A DNA stretch of 31,834 nt from JAHJFW01 sp964595075. GTDB lineage: Bacteria; Patescibacteriota; Patescibacteriia; 2-12-FULL-60-25. Below, piece after piece: positions 15,595-21,044 of the stretch. The stretch lies in contig CAZQNT010000009.1 in the NCBI GenBank assembly GCA_964595075.1, forward strand, positions 1 to 31,834, given 5' to 3'. The notes beneath the pieces were generated by a model. The model searched no databases. It was not told the DNA's origin and saw nothing but the letters and a program-made list of their open reading frames with translations. The position numbers and the translations under genes were made by a program. Positions within the stretch are counted from its first letter, which is position 1, and each line of letters starts with the position of its first letter.

Positions 15595-16714
15595 AGTCGT
15601 CCTCTTTCTTCGATCGGCCGCTTTTTGGCGACAGGAATTCTTCCCTGTATCGCCTCGTTTCCGGCGGCTTGTCCGAGTCCTGGAAACCGTTCCCCATGCG
15701 CGCCTCGCCAACGGAAAAGATCTGGGCCGTACGCGGATCGTCGTCGTCTACCAGACTGCCGATGTCATCCGTCAGCTCCGCGCAGATCTCCTCGGAGAAC
15801 AACCTGTGGATTGCCTTGATCCGATTCCTGTACTCATTGACCTGGGAACTCGTCGGGGCAACGCCGGCATCTTCTAGAAGTCCGAACACGTAGTTAGAGA
15901 ACTCCGTGACGGCTCCAGCCACTTGCTCGCTTCGGCTGAGCTCCGCCCAAGCATTACGCGCCTTCATGAGCGCTTCCGATTCGAGCCGCTCGGCCTTCGC
16001 GGCGTTCACGTTGGCCATGAAAATCGCTTCGTTGCGTTCGTCGCGCAACGCGGCCATCTCGCGCTCGAGCTCGCTCGCATCCACGCTCGGCGCATCCCAG
16101 TCCGGATCAACCTGGAGCTTGTTGACCTCCGCACCCAAGCGAGCGATTTCCTTCTGATCCTTCTCGCGCGCCTCTCGGAATTCTTTTTTCAAAGCTGCGA
16201 TGTCGCGTCCGTTTCCGTCAGACGCGTCGTTGTTGGCTCGCGCCTCGAGCTGCGACGTAAGCGCGTCTTGTAGCGCAACGCCGCGCTTGATCTTCGCTAT
16301 GAGCATGGACCAGAGAAGGCGCTGCAAGTTGCCGGCGCCTTTGAAGTTCTGCTGCGTGAGCGTCAAATACACACAATTCGTCTCCGCGACGTAACGGCAT
16401 TGCCGCGCATTGCCGCGAAGACTTGGAAGCAGCCCGCCTTCGTTGAACAGATCGTCGCGATTAACGCTGTCGACAACGACCGTTTTTGATCCGTTCGGCG
16501 TCGTAACGACGCGCTCCACTCGCACCAACCCGCTCACCAGCACGAGCGCGTCCGGCATTTCGTCGCCCACATTCTTGATGATGGTTCCGGCTGGCGCGTC
16601 ATGTTGCGCGTCGGTCGGAAGATCGCGCAACAACTCGGTCGTACCCATGGATCTGGGTTCTTGCTCTAGTCTCGGCGCGCCGCTCGACTTACGATCTTCT
16701 CGCTTGTTTGCCAT
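15593..16714 (-). CDS. Cyclic-nucleotide-binding-like domain protein with coiled coil, no HTH
   Basis: The product has 373 aa. Residues about 28-130 follow the CAP/cNMP-binding beta-roll pattern: APAGTIIKNVGDEMPDALVL, VSGLVRVERVV, DLFNEGGLLPS, and a last strand ETNCVYLTLTQQNF. The usual phosphate-cassette arginine context is not obvious, so ligand binding is uncertain. A long charged coiled coil (about 150-265) and a helical acidic tail rich in Asp (DDDDPRTAQ) follow. Unlike CRP/FNR regulators there is no helix-turn-helix. There is no signal peptide, so it is cytoplasmic. A strong GGGGAGAG Shine-Dalgarno precedes ATG 16714 and a promoter lies about 50 bp upstream. The role is unknown; it may sense a small molecule and act through its coiled coil. 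Confidence 0.65.
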   Translation of the reverse strand: MANKREDRKSSGAPRLEQEPRSMGTTELLRDLPTDAQHDAPAGTIIKNVGDEMPDALVLVSGLVRVERVVTTPNGSKTVVVDSVNRDDLFNEGGLLPSLRGNARQCRYVAETNCVYLTLTQQNFKGAGNLQRLLWSMLIAKIKRGVALQDALTSQLEARANNDASDGNGRDIAALKKEFREAREKDQKEIARLGAEVNKLQVDPDWDAPSVDASELEREMAALRDERNEAIFMANVNAAKAERLESEALMKARNAWAELSRSEQVAGAVTEFSNYVFGLLEDAGVAPTSSQVNEYRNRIKAIHRLFSEEICAELTDDIGSLVDDDDPRTAQIFSVGEARMGNGFQDSDKPPETRRYREEFLSPKSGRSKKEDD

Positions 16715-16762
16715 GGCTCTCCCCTGTTGAATGTTTCGAAGTGAAGGAACAAGGAACCGCTT

Positions 16763-16791
16763 ACGCTATATCATTTTCCCGAATCCGTCAA
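16763..16791 (-). promoter_or_regulatory. Promoter of the cyclic-nucleotide-domain gene
   Basis: On the minus strand TTGACG (16791-16786) and TAGCGT (16768-16763) are 17 bp apart. The predicted 5' UTR is about 40 nt and contains the Shine-Dalgarno. Overlapping TTGACC/TTGACG copies upstream could give alternative -35 choices. The same TAGCGT -10 is seen before the gene at 21045. Confidence 0.45.
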
Positions 16792-16810
16792 TGGTCAAGG
16801 TCAACCGCGC

Positions 16811-16839
16811 TTGATGTAAAACGGAATGTATGCGATACT
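16811..16839 (+). promoter_or_regulatory. Promoter of the XRE regulator gene
   Basis: TTGATG and GATACT are 17 bp apart, with TG-C before the -10. The -10 ends 10 nt before ATG 16850, which decides the start in favour of 16850 over the in-frame ATG at 16826 that overlaps the promoter. Confidence 0.55.
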
Positions 16840-16849
16840 CCAGAGCAAT

Positions 16850-17068
16850 ATGTCACACACCATCTATACATGCCTCCGCCAACTCCGCGACGAAGCCGAC
16901 ATCACGCAGGCCGAACTCGCCAAAAAAGTTAAGACCAGCCGCCAGACGATTTGCGCCATGGAAAAAGGCGACTACATCCCGTCGCTAAAGCTCGCGCTCC
17001 AGGTAGCCGGCGTTTTCAAGCGCCCGGTGGAAGCCGTGTTTCATTTGGAAAAGAGAAAGTGCGGGTAA
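16850..17068 (+). CDS. XRE-family helix-turn-helix transcriptional regulator
   Basis: The product is 72 aa, almost entirely one HTH_3 (Cro/C1) domain: CLRQLRDEADITQAELAKKV, then TSRQTICAMEKGDYIPSLKL, and ALQVAGVFKRPVEAVF. It is the minimal YozG-like type that binds an operator as a dimer and often represses its own gene. It sits between the cyclic-nucleotide-domain gene (divergent) and the decayed DGR reverse transcriptase (convergent, overlapping its degenerate tail). Whether it controls either is unknown. Confidence 0.9.
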   Translation: MSHTIYTCLRQLRDEADITQAELAKKVKTSRQTICAMEKGDYIPSLKLALQVAGVFKRPVEAVFHLEKRKCG

Positions 17069-17594
17069 GTAATTTATTTCGACACGCAATCAAACCGCAT
17101 TGCGCGTTGTTGATTTTCCTATTAAACTGGGGTCGTATGGCAAAAAATTTTCGTACGTCGCATTTCAACACCCAGCAGGTTCGAGTGTTATTCCTGCTCA
17201 CTCTCCACGTCATTCGTCTGAAACAATTTATCGCACGATGCAATCCCTTGCTAGTCTGACAGGAAAATGAGTCCGATATGAACATACGCGCAAATATCGG
17301 ATATAATTTCCGGTGGATAGCATGATGCAACAGCCGATCACGAACGGAAGCCTTGTGAATCCGCCGAGGTTTCGGATCGCAGATGTTGAACGCCTTGTAG
17401 GGGCCGTGACGGTACGCACCGCCACGCAGGTCGTCATGCAACGACGCGACGCGCGCAAATAGATCATACGCGAACGCTTGCACATCAGCCTTGCGACGCT
17501 TGCCACGAACGAACTCCTCCCATGCGGATAGCAGGTTTCCAATCGAAATGACCTCCTCGTATGCTATATGTAACTTATTCTTCATGCGATTCAT
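17016..17594 (-). pseudogene. Truncated DGR-type reverse transcriptase
   Basis: The frame is 192 codons. Residues 1-152 match the N-terminal half of DGR reverse transcriptases: SIGNLLSAWEEFVRGKRRK, FNICDPKPRRIHKASVRDRL (the PK-x-R-xI and RDR signature), LLHHAIHRKLYPIFARMFI, SDSFSC, and VLKCDVRKFFA, which holds the first catalytic aspartate (Asp146). Homology stops at about 17139, exactly where SIDH would follow. The remaining 40 codons are unrelated and run into the end of the XRE gene on the other strand. The catalytic YxDD, thumb and the rest (probably 150-200 residues) are missing, and neither other frame restores them. The product should be inactive. A GGGTGGGGG stretch lies about 8 nt before the start. 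Confidence 0.85.
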
Positions 17595-17639
17595 TTATGG
17601 TACCCCCACCCTCACGGTTTCCAGTCAACTCAACCTCCG

Positions 17640-17981
17640 GTGCTCCAAAAAATGCTGGGGGTTTATTCCTTGTGGCATCTTTATCACGAGAAGTTCCCGC
17701 GTTTGTCCAAACATACGTTAGGGGAAAAAATTGACGGACTTTTTACCGACATCATCGAGCTGATTCTTGCGGCCGGATTTGCCTCCATGGAACAAAAATT
17801 GCCGATCGTAAACCGGGCGATCGGGAAGTTGGATCTGCTCAAAGCGTTTATCCAGATTGCGTGGGAGGTGAAGTGCCTGGACCACAAACAATTCGCGGCT
17901 CTTGCTTCCCCGCTCAACGGAATTGGAAAAGATATCGGCGGCTGGCGTAAAGACCTCCAAAAGAAAGCCCCATGCGCCTAA
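17640..17981 (+). CDS. avd: DGR accessory variability determinant (Avd-like four-helix bundle)
   Basis: The product has 113 aa from GTG at 17640. The pattern SLWHLYHEKFPRLSKHTLGE, then IIELILAAGFAS, KLPIVNRAIGKLDLLKAFIQ, IAWEVKCLDHKQFAAL, and GIGKDIGGWRKDLQKK matches the S23-like/bAvd four-helix bundle proteins that bind the DGR reverse transcriptase and template RNA in mutagenic homing. Basic helix faces fit nucleic-acid binding. No ATG lies at the expected start. GTG 17640 keeps the whole conserved region, but the first few residues may be lost. It is transcribed opposite to the TR, RT remnant and target gene, divergently from RT with 45 bp between them. That is not the usual co-directional arrangement. 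Confidence 0.85.
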   Translation: MLQKMLGVYSLWHLYHEKFPRLSKHTLGEKIDGLFTDIIELILAAGFASMEQKLPIVNRAIGKLDLLKAFIQIAWEVKCLDHKQFAALASPLNGIGKDIGGWRKDLQKKAPCA

Positions 17982-17996
17982 AACGAGTGGGGCTTT
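17964..17996. terminator. Bidirectional terminator between avd and the template repeat
   Basis: AAAGCCCCA (17964-17972) pairs with TGGGGCTTT (17988-17996), with T-runs on both sides. The avd stop codon is in the loop. The stem ends the avd transcript on the plus strand and the template-repeat transcript on the minus strand. Confidence 0.75.
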
Positions 17997-18012
17997 TGTT
18001 CACGTAAAAAAG

Positions 18013-18150
18013 TCGCGCGGAAGGCGACGAGCGACCTGTTGCCGTTCCACCTGTTCCGGACATCGTTCAGGTTGAACTCGCGGTTGGCGTCGTCCCGATT
18101 GAAGTTCGGGGCGTACAGGTTGCCGTTGACCGGGTTGCGCCAGAGGCGCC
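18013..18150 (-). repeat. DGR template repeat (TR)
   Basis: Read on the minus strand, the region is rich in AAC codons at the positions that vary in the target: a virtual reading gives LWRNPVNGNLYAPNFNRDD, ANREFNLNDVRNRWNGNRSL and VAFRAT. An in-frame stop lies upstream, so it is noncoding. From 18013 to 18084 it aligns without gaps with the end of the target gene (18514-18585): 63 of 72 positions are identical and all nine differences are at adenines of this strand. The 5' limit near 18150 is estimated, because the corresponding VR part is lost in the gap. The RNA would be copied by the RT with adenine-specific errors. Confidence 0.9.
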
Positions 18151-18386
18151 TTCCAAAAATGCGCAGCTGCCGTCCGAATCACCGCCGGTCGAATTTTCTT
18201 CCGGCTGAATTTTATGCGCGATCCGCATATCGCAAAGCATGCTGGGCCGATTTCTTCATTGTGAGGGAACAGTGGGCTGTACCCTGCCACCCGCCGTGCG
18301 GGAACGACACTCCGACAAACCCGAAATTCCAGATTTCCATCGCCCGCGACCGTAATCACGGGCAGTCTCATGTACTTTCCACGCTC
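18151..18386 (-). other. Leader region upstream of the template repeat
   Basis: This 236-bp stretch lies between the predicted TR promoter and the TR. I see no convincing gene. A 42-codon frame (18340-18212, starting MEIWNFGFVGVSFPHGG) exists without a ribosome-binding site. Another frame contains GNLEFRVCRS, faintly like the GFRVxR end of C-type-lectin DGR targets, so the region might hold a decayed older target. It may also form the structured part of the template RNA. Confidence 0.35.
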
Positions 18387-18395
18387 ATTGTATCA
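18387..18395 (-). promoter_or_regulatory. Possible promoter of the template-repeat RNA
   Basis: TG-A-TACAAT on the minus strand lies just after the T-run of the target-gene terminator and about 235 bp before the TR. No good -35 is present, but the extended -10 is close to consensus. It would give the TR its own transcript, ending at the hairpin at 17964-17996. Confidence 0.4.
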
Positions 18396-18448
18396 AAAAA
18401 ACGAAAGCCCCGCACGCGAGAGCCACCCTGGGTGGTTGCGTGCGGGGC
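18396..18448 (-). terminator. Long hairpin/terminator downstream of the VR
   Basis: GCCCCGCACGC (18407-18417) pairs perfectly with GCGTGCGGGGC (18438-18448), enclosing a second inverted repeat CCACCC-T-GGGTGG. On the minus strand the stem is followed by TTTCGTTTTTTT. It ends the target-gene transcript. In the Bordetella phage DGR a hairpin/cruciform just downstream of the VR is needed for homing, and the position here (about 60 bp after the VR) is comparable. Confidence 0.75.
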
Positions 18449-18508
18449 AAACGGAGGACAAAGTACAGACGACCCAAGGACTGTGTCCAAGACCAAAGGA
18501 TCGGAGGG

Positions 18509-19028
18509 CTAAATCGCGCGGAAGGCGACGAGCGACCTGAAGCCGTGCCACCTGCCCCGGACAACGTACAGGCTGAACTCGCGGCNNNNNNNNNNAATCA
18601 TCATTCGGAATGGAGACGAACCATCCGTTCGGCTTCTTCAGGGCCACCCAGGCGATGAAGGCCGCGACGTTGCCGTCGAACCCGTCTGCCTTCTGACGAG
18701 TGCGCCCCTCTTCGGCCTCCCAATCGCGGCCGAAGTTGTGAACAAGAACCTCGAAGGTCTTGCCACGTTCACCCTCCAGGAAATTCCACGTCGCCAAATC
18801 TTCGGTGAAATAGGTGAACGGGATGCCCATCTTCTCGAACTCGGCCTTCGCGAGAGCGATGAGCTCCGCGGCGGGAAGATCGGGAACGGTGACGGTTTCG
18901 AGGGACCCGACAGTGACCGGGCCCGGCGCCCGCTTCTCGATCAGGGCCTGAACCGTTTGGCGGTCCAGCTCACCGCGCTTGATCATCTGCCCGAGTTCCA
19001 AGTATTGGTCGAGTGTTGCTTTTTCCAT
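18509..19028 (-). CDS. DGR target (variable) protein, C-type-lectin-like C-terminus, gap in VR
   Basis: ATG 19028 follows a GGGGAGGAG Shine-Dalgarno. Residues 1-144 are read before the gap: a helical N-terminus (MEKATLDQYLELGQMIKRGE), a middle domain with FTYFTEDLATWNF, and FIAWVALKKPNGWFVSIPND. After the 10-N gap the frame continues REFSLYVVRGRWHGFRSLVA then FRAI and a stop at 18509. This is the typical end of a DGR variable protein with a C-type-lectin/formylglycine-enzyme-like fold. The final 25 codons are the VR. The Ns do not keep the frame (433 + 77 coding bases flank them), so the gap size is artificial and at least about 50-60 VR bases are missing. No signal peptide or membrane helix is seen, so the binder appears cytoplasmic. 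Confidence 0.85.
18514..18585 (-). repeat. DGR variable region (VR), 3' portion
   Basis: The region aligns with the TR at 18013-18084. The nine changes correspond to codons AAC to AGC, AAC to TAC, GAT to GTT, AAC to GGC (two changes), AAC to CAC, AAC to TTC (two changes) and one A to G at the gap edge. Sixteen template adenines are present in this span, so 9 of 16 are changed and 0 of the other 56 bases. The last 26 bases, ending GCCTTCCGCGCGA, are unchanged and are followed by sequence that differs from the TR, as expected for the IMH where homing starts. Confidence 0.92.
18586..18595. other. Assembly gap (10 N) inside the VR
   Basis: Ten Ns replace the 5' part of the variable region of the DGR target. 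The real length is unknown and larger than 10 by comparison with the TR. Confidence 0.95.
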
Positions 19029-19154
19029 GGTACGAATCTCCTCCCCAGAATCACCAGAAATGCGCTCTCCGGACCATCCGGAACTCACATCTCGCTAATT
19101 TGGGGCAAAGAATCCTATGTTCCGCATAGGCACGGTGTTCCATTTGAACATAAT

Positions 19155-19183
19155 AATGTATCACAAAATAGCAATTCTGTCAA
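19155..19183 (-). promoter_or_regulatory. Strong promoter of the DGR target gene
   Basis: On the minus strand TTGACA (19183-19178) and TACATT (19160-19155) are spaced by 17 bp, and TG-A precedes the -10. The 5' UTR would be about 120 nt and carries the GGGGAGGAG site. This near-consensus promoter implies that the target protein is well expressed. Confidence 0.7.
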
Positions 19184-19298
19184 CTTATCTTTACCAATCC
19201 CGCTTTACGGCGCAAGATCCAAGCGCCTTAAACGGTCTCCTTGAAAGGGAGATAAAGGATACGGATGACCTGAAAGCTCGACTGGCGCGAAAGGATTT

Positions 19299-20801
19299 TC
19301 ATACCTTATTCTTCCTCACCCACTCCACCGCCTCTTGTTTCGTTTTGATTTCTCCTCGATCTCTTGCCGCCTCGACGTCCGCGATAATCTTTCCCATCGA
19401 AGGCCCTGCGTCGTATCCCATCTCCATCAAATCTTTTCCTTGTAACAGCGGCTTCATGGCAACGCCATCGAGATTTTCTCTGGCGATGATCTCGCTCATA
19501 TAGTCGCCTTGCGCGTGAGCGTCGGTTTCTGCTCCCGGAAACGCGCGGCCGCGCGAGTCGGCTTCGGCTACTGCGAGAAACGTTCTCCACGAGAGAGGCG
19601 CGATTCTTTTTAAGAGGCGGCGGATCGCGTTCACATACTTCTCTTCAGTGAGCTCTCCTTTTTCTATGGACCGAAACAACAACGCCGGTTTCAGATGCTC
19701 TTCCGCGATCGAAAGCGCCGCGTTGAGCGCATTATCTCCGAAAGTCCATCTTTCGAGCAGCGTCCGCGTCGGTTCTTTTCCGGCGGATTCGTGGCCGCGC
19801 GAACGGATACGCCCTTCGACGAATTCAGTGGTCGCCGGCTTTCCAAGATCGTGGCACACTGCGCCGAGCATGATTTGAAGTTTTTCCTCGTCGGAGAATG
19901 TCTCGTCTTGACGGCGGATAATTTTCGCGGCTTGATCAATTACCATTAACGTATGCGTCCATACGTCGCCTTCGGGGTGCCACTCTTCTTCCTGCTCCGT
20001 GCCGATTAGAGCTTGGAGTTCCGGATAATCGCGCTCGATAATTCCAAGATCGCACATCAGAGCAAATCCGACGGACGGCCGCTCGGATTTTAGCAGTAAC
20101 TTTTTTATTTCTTCCGTAACGCGTTCTTTGGATAACTCTTTCAAGTCTCCGCGAGACGCCATGTCGCTCATCAATTCCAGCGTCTTGGATTCGACCGTGA
20201 GACCGAACCTCGCCGCAAGCTGAACCGCGCGATAAACGCGAAGCGGATCGTCTTGAAATGACGCCGCATTCACCACGCGCAATGTCTTTTGTTCCAAATC
20301 TTCCCGCCCGCCGAACGGATCTATCAACTCGCCTGTCGCGAGATCAATCGCGATCGCGTTGATCGTGAAATCCCGACGGCGAATCGCTTCCGTAGCAGAC
20401 ATCGCAGGATCTCCGATCACGGAAAATCCTTTGTGCCCTATTCCGCTTTTTGATTCGCGACGAGGAAGCGCGATATCGAGATCGATTCCATCTTCAAGAA
20501 ATACTTTGAAAATCCCGAACGACCGGCCTACCACGCCCATCTTCCCGGGAAACAAATCCGCCACGAGCGATTCGAGCTGTTCGGACGTAACGCCGTAAAC
20601 TTCAAGATCAATGTCTTTCGAGACTATTCCCAGCAAAGCGTCGCGAACAAAGCCGCCGACGAGGAGCACTCGCGGAACCGCGCCGCCGTATTCCGGAACA
20701 GGGATGATCGAGCGTACGCCGGAGACGATACGCGAAATAGCGATATGCGCGCTTGGAGATCGCTTCAAAAGACTGTCTATTTGGATATCCTGTAAAGCCA
20801 T
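19299..20801 (-). CDS. cca: tRNA nucleotidyltransferase / poly(A) polymerase family (CCA-adding), with HD domain
   Basis: The product has 500 aa. The N-terminal nucleotidyltransferase head has LLVGGFVRDALLG, the metal-binding DIDLEVYG, and RRRDFTINAIAIDL, then DDPLRVYRAVQLAARF. The tail has an HD-type domain (EEWHPEGDVWTHTLMVIDQA, CHDLGKPATTEF), as in bacterial CCA enzymes that also carry phosphohydrolase motifs. It adds or repairs the 3' CCA of tRNAs. Whether it makes full CCA or only part cannot be told from motifs alone, although the tRNA-His in this window encodes its CCA. ATG 20801 is preferred over an in-frame TTG four codons upstream. An extended -10 (TG-T-TATGCT) ends 12 nt before the ATG. 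Confidence 0.92.
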   Translation of the reverse strand: MALQDIQIDSLLKRSPSAHIAISRIVSGVRSIIPVPEYGGAVPRVLLVGGFVRDALLGIVSKDIDLEVYGVTSEQLESLVADLFPGKMGVVGRSFGIFKVFLEDGIDLDIALPRRESKSGIGHKGFSVIGDPAMSATEAIRRRDFTINAIAIDLATGELIDPFGGREDLEQKTLRVVNAASFQDDPLRVYRAVQLAARFGLTVESKTLELMSDMASRGDLKELSKERVTEEIKKLLLKSERPSVGFALMCDLGIIERDYPELQALIGTEQEEEWHPEGDVWTHTLMVIDQAAKIIRRQDETFSDEEKLQIMLGAVCHDLGKPATTEFVEGRIRSRGHESAGKEPTRTLLERWTFGDNALNAALSIAEEHLKPALLFRSIEKGELTEEKYVNAIRRLLKRIAPLSWRTFLAVAEADSRGRAFPGAETDAHAQGDYMSEIIARENLDGVAMKPLLQGKDLMEMGYDAGPSMGKIIADVEAARDRGEIKTKQEAVEWVRKNKV

Positions 20802-20828
20802 AATATCGAGCAAAGCATAACACGAAAT

Positions 20829-20967
20829 AACCCCTCCTAACCTCCCCTTACATTATTTGAGTTAAGGGGAGGGACGATACTCATAACGCAATGAAAAATT
20901 AAATCCTTCCTATAATCCCTCCCCTTTACTATACAAACATTAAGGGGAGGTTAGGAGGGGTTATAAT
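20829..20967. repeat. Two dispersed repeats of the AACCCCTCC family in opposite orientation
   Basis: The first unit (20829-20874) starts AACCCCTCCTAACCTCCCCT and ends GTTAAGGGGAGGGA. The second (20911-20967) is its inverse, starting TAATCCCTCCCCTTTACTAT and ending AAGGGGAGGTTAGGAGGGGT. Both match the copy at 9436-9484, including the TTTGTATAGT loop in the second. Together they form a large inverted repeat in the region between the divergent cca gene and the gene at 21045. Confidence 0.8.
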
Positions 20968-20981
20968 CGTGACTTGCCCCC

Positions 20982-21010
20982 TTAACAATCTCTACAAATC
21001 ATGCTAGCGT
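20982..21010 (+). promoter_or_regulatory. Possible promoter of the gene at 21045
   Basis: TTAACA and TAGCGT are 17 bp apart with TG-C before the -10. The predicted leader is about 28 nt and contains CGGAGGG. The -10 hexamer equals that of the cyclic-nucleotide-domain gene. Confidence 0.4.
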
Positions 21011-21044
21011 CGCGGCACGCAACATTCGACAAACGGAGGGACTC

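Noticed and set aside
17016..17594. Group II intron or retron reverse transcriptase
   Set aside because: The RDRLLHHAIH/IFARMFISDSF pattern and the neighbouring Avd, TR and VR fit a DGR. No intron RNA domains or retron msr/msd structure are seen.
18013..18150. Template repeat as the end of a second target gene
   Set aside because: In the TR reading frame a stop lies shortly upstream, no start or coding region leads into it, and variable positions are almost all AAC, as in templates rather than VRs.
18212..18340. 42-codon minus-strand frame (MEIWNFGFVGVS...)
   Set aside because: No ribosome-binding site and no leaderless promoter at a suitable distance. It lies in the TR leader and is too short to judge.
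9436..20967. CRISPR array
   Set aside because: The repeated units are palindromic, dispersed singly or in pairs, and lack regular spacers or cas genes.
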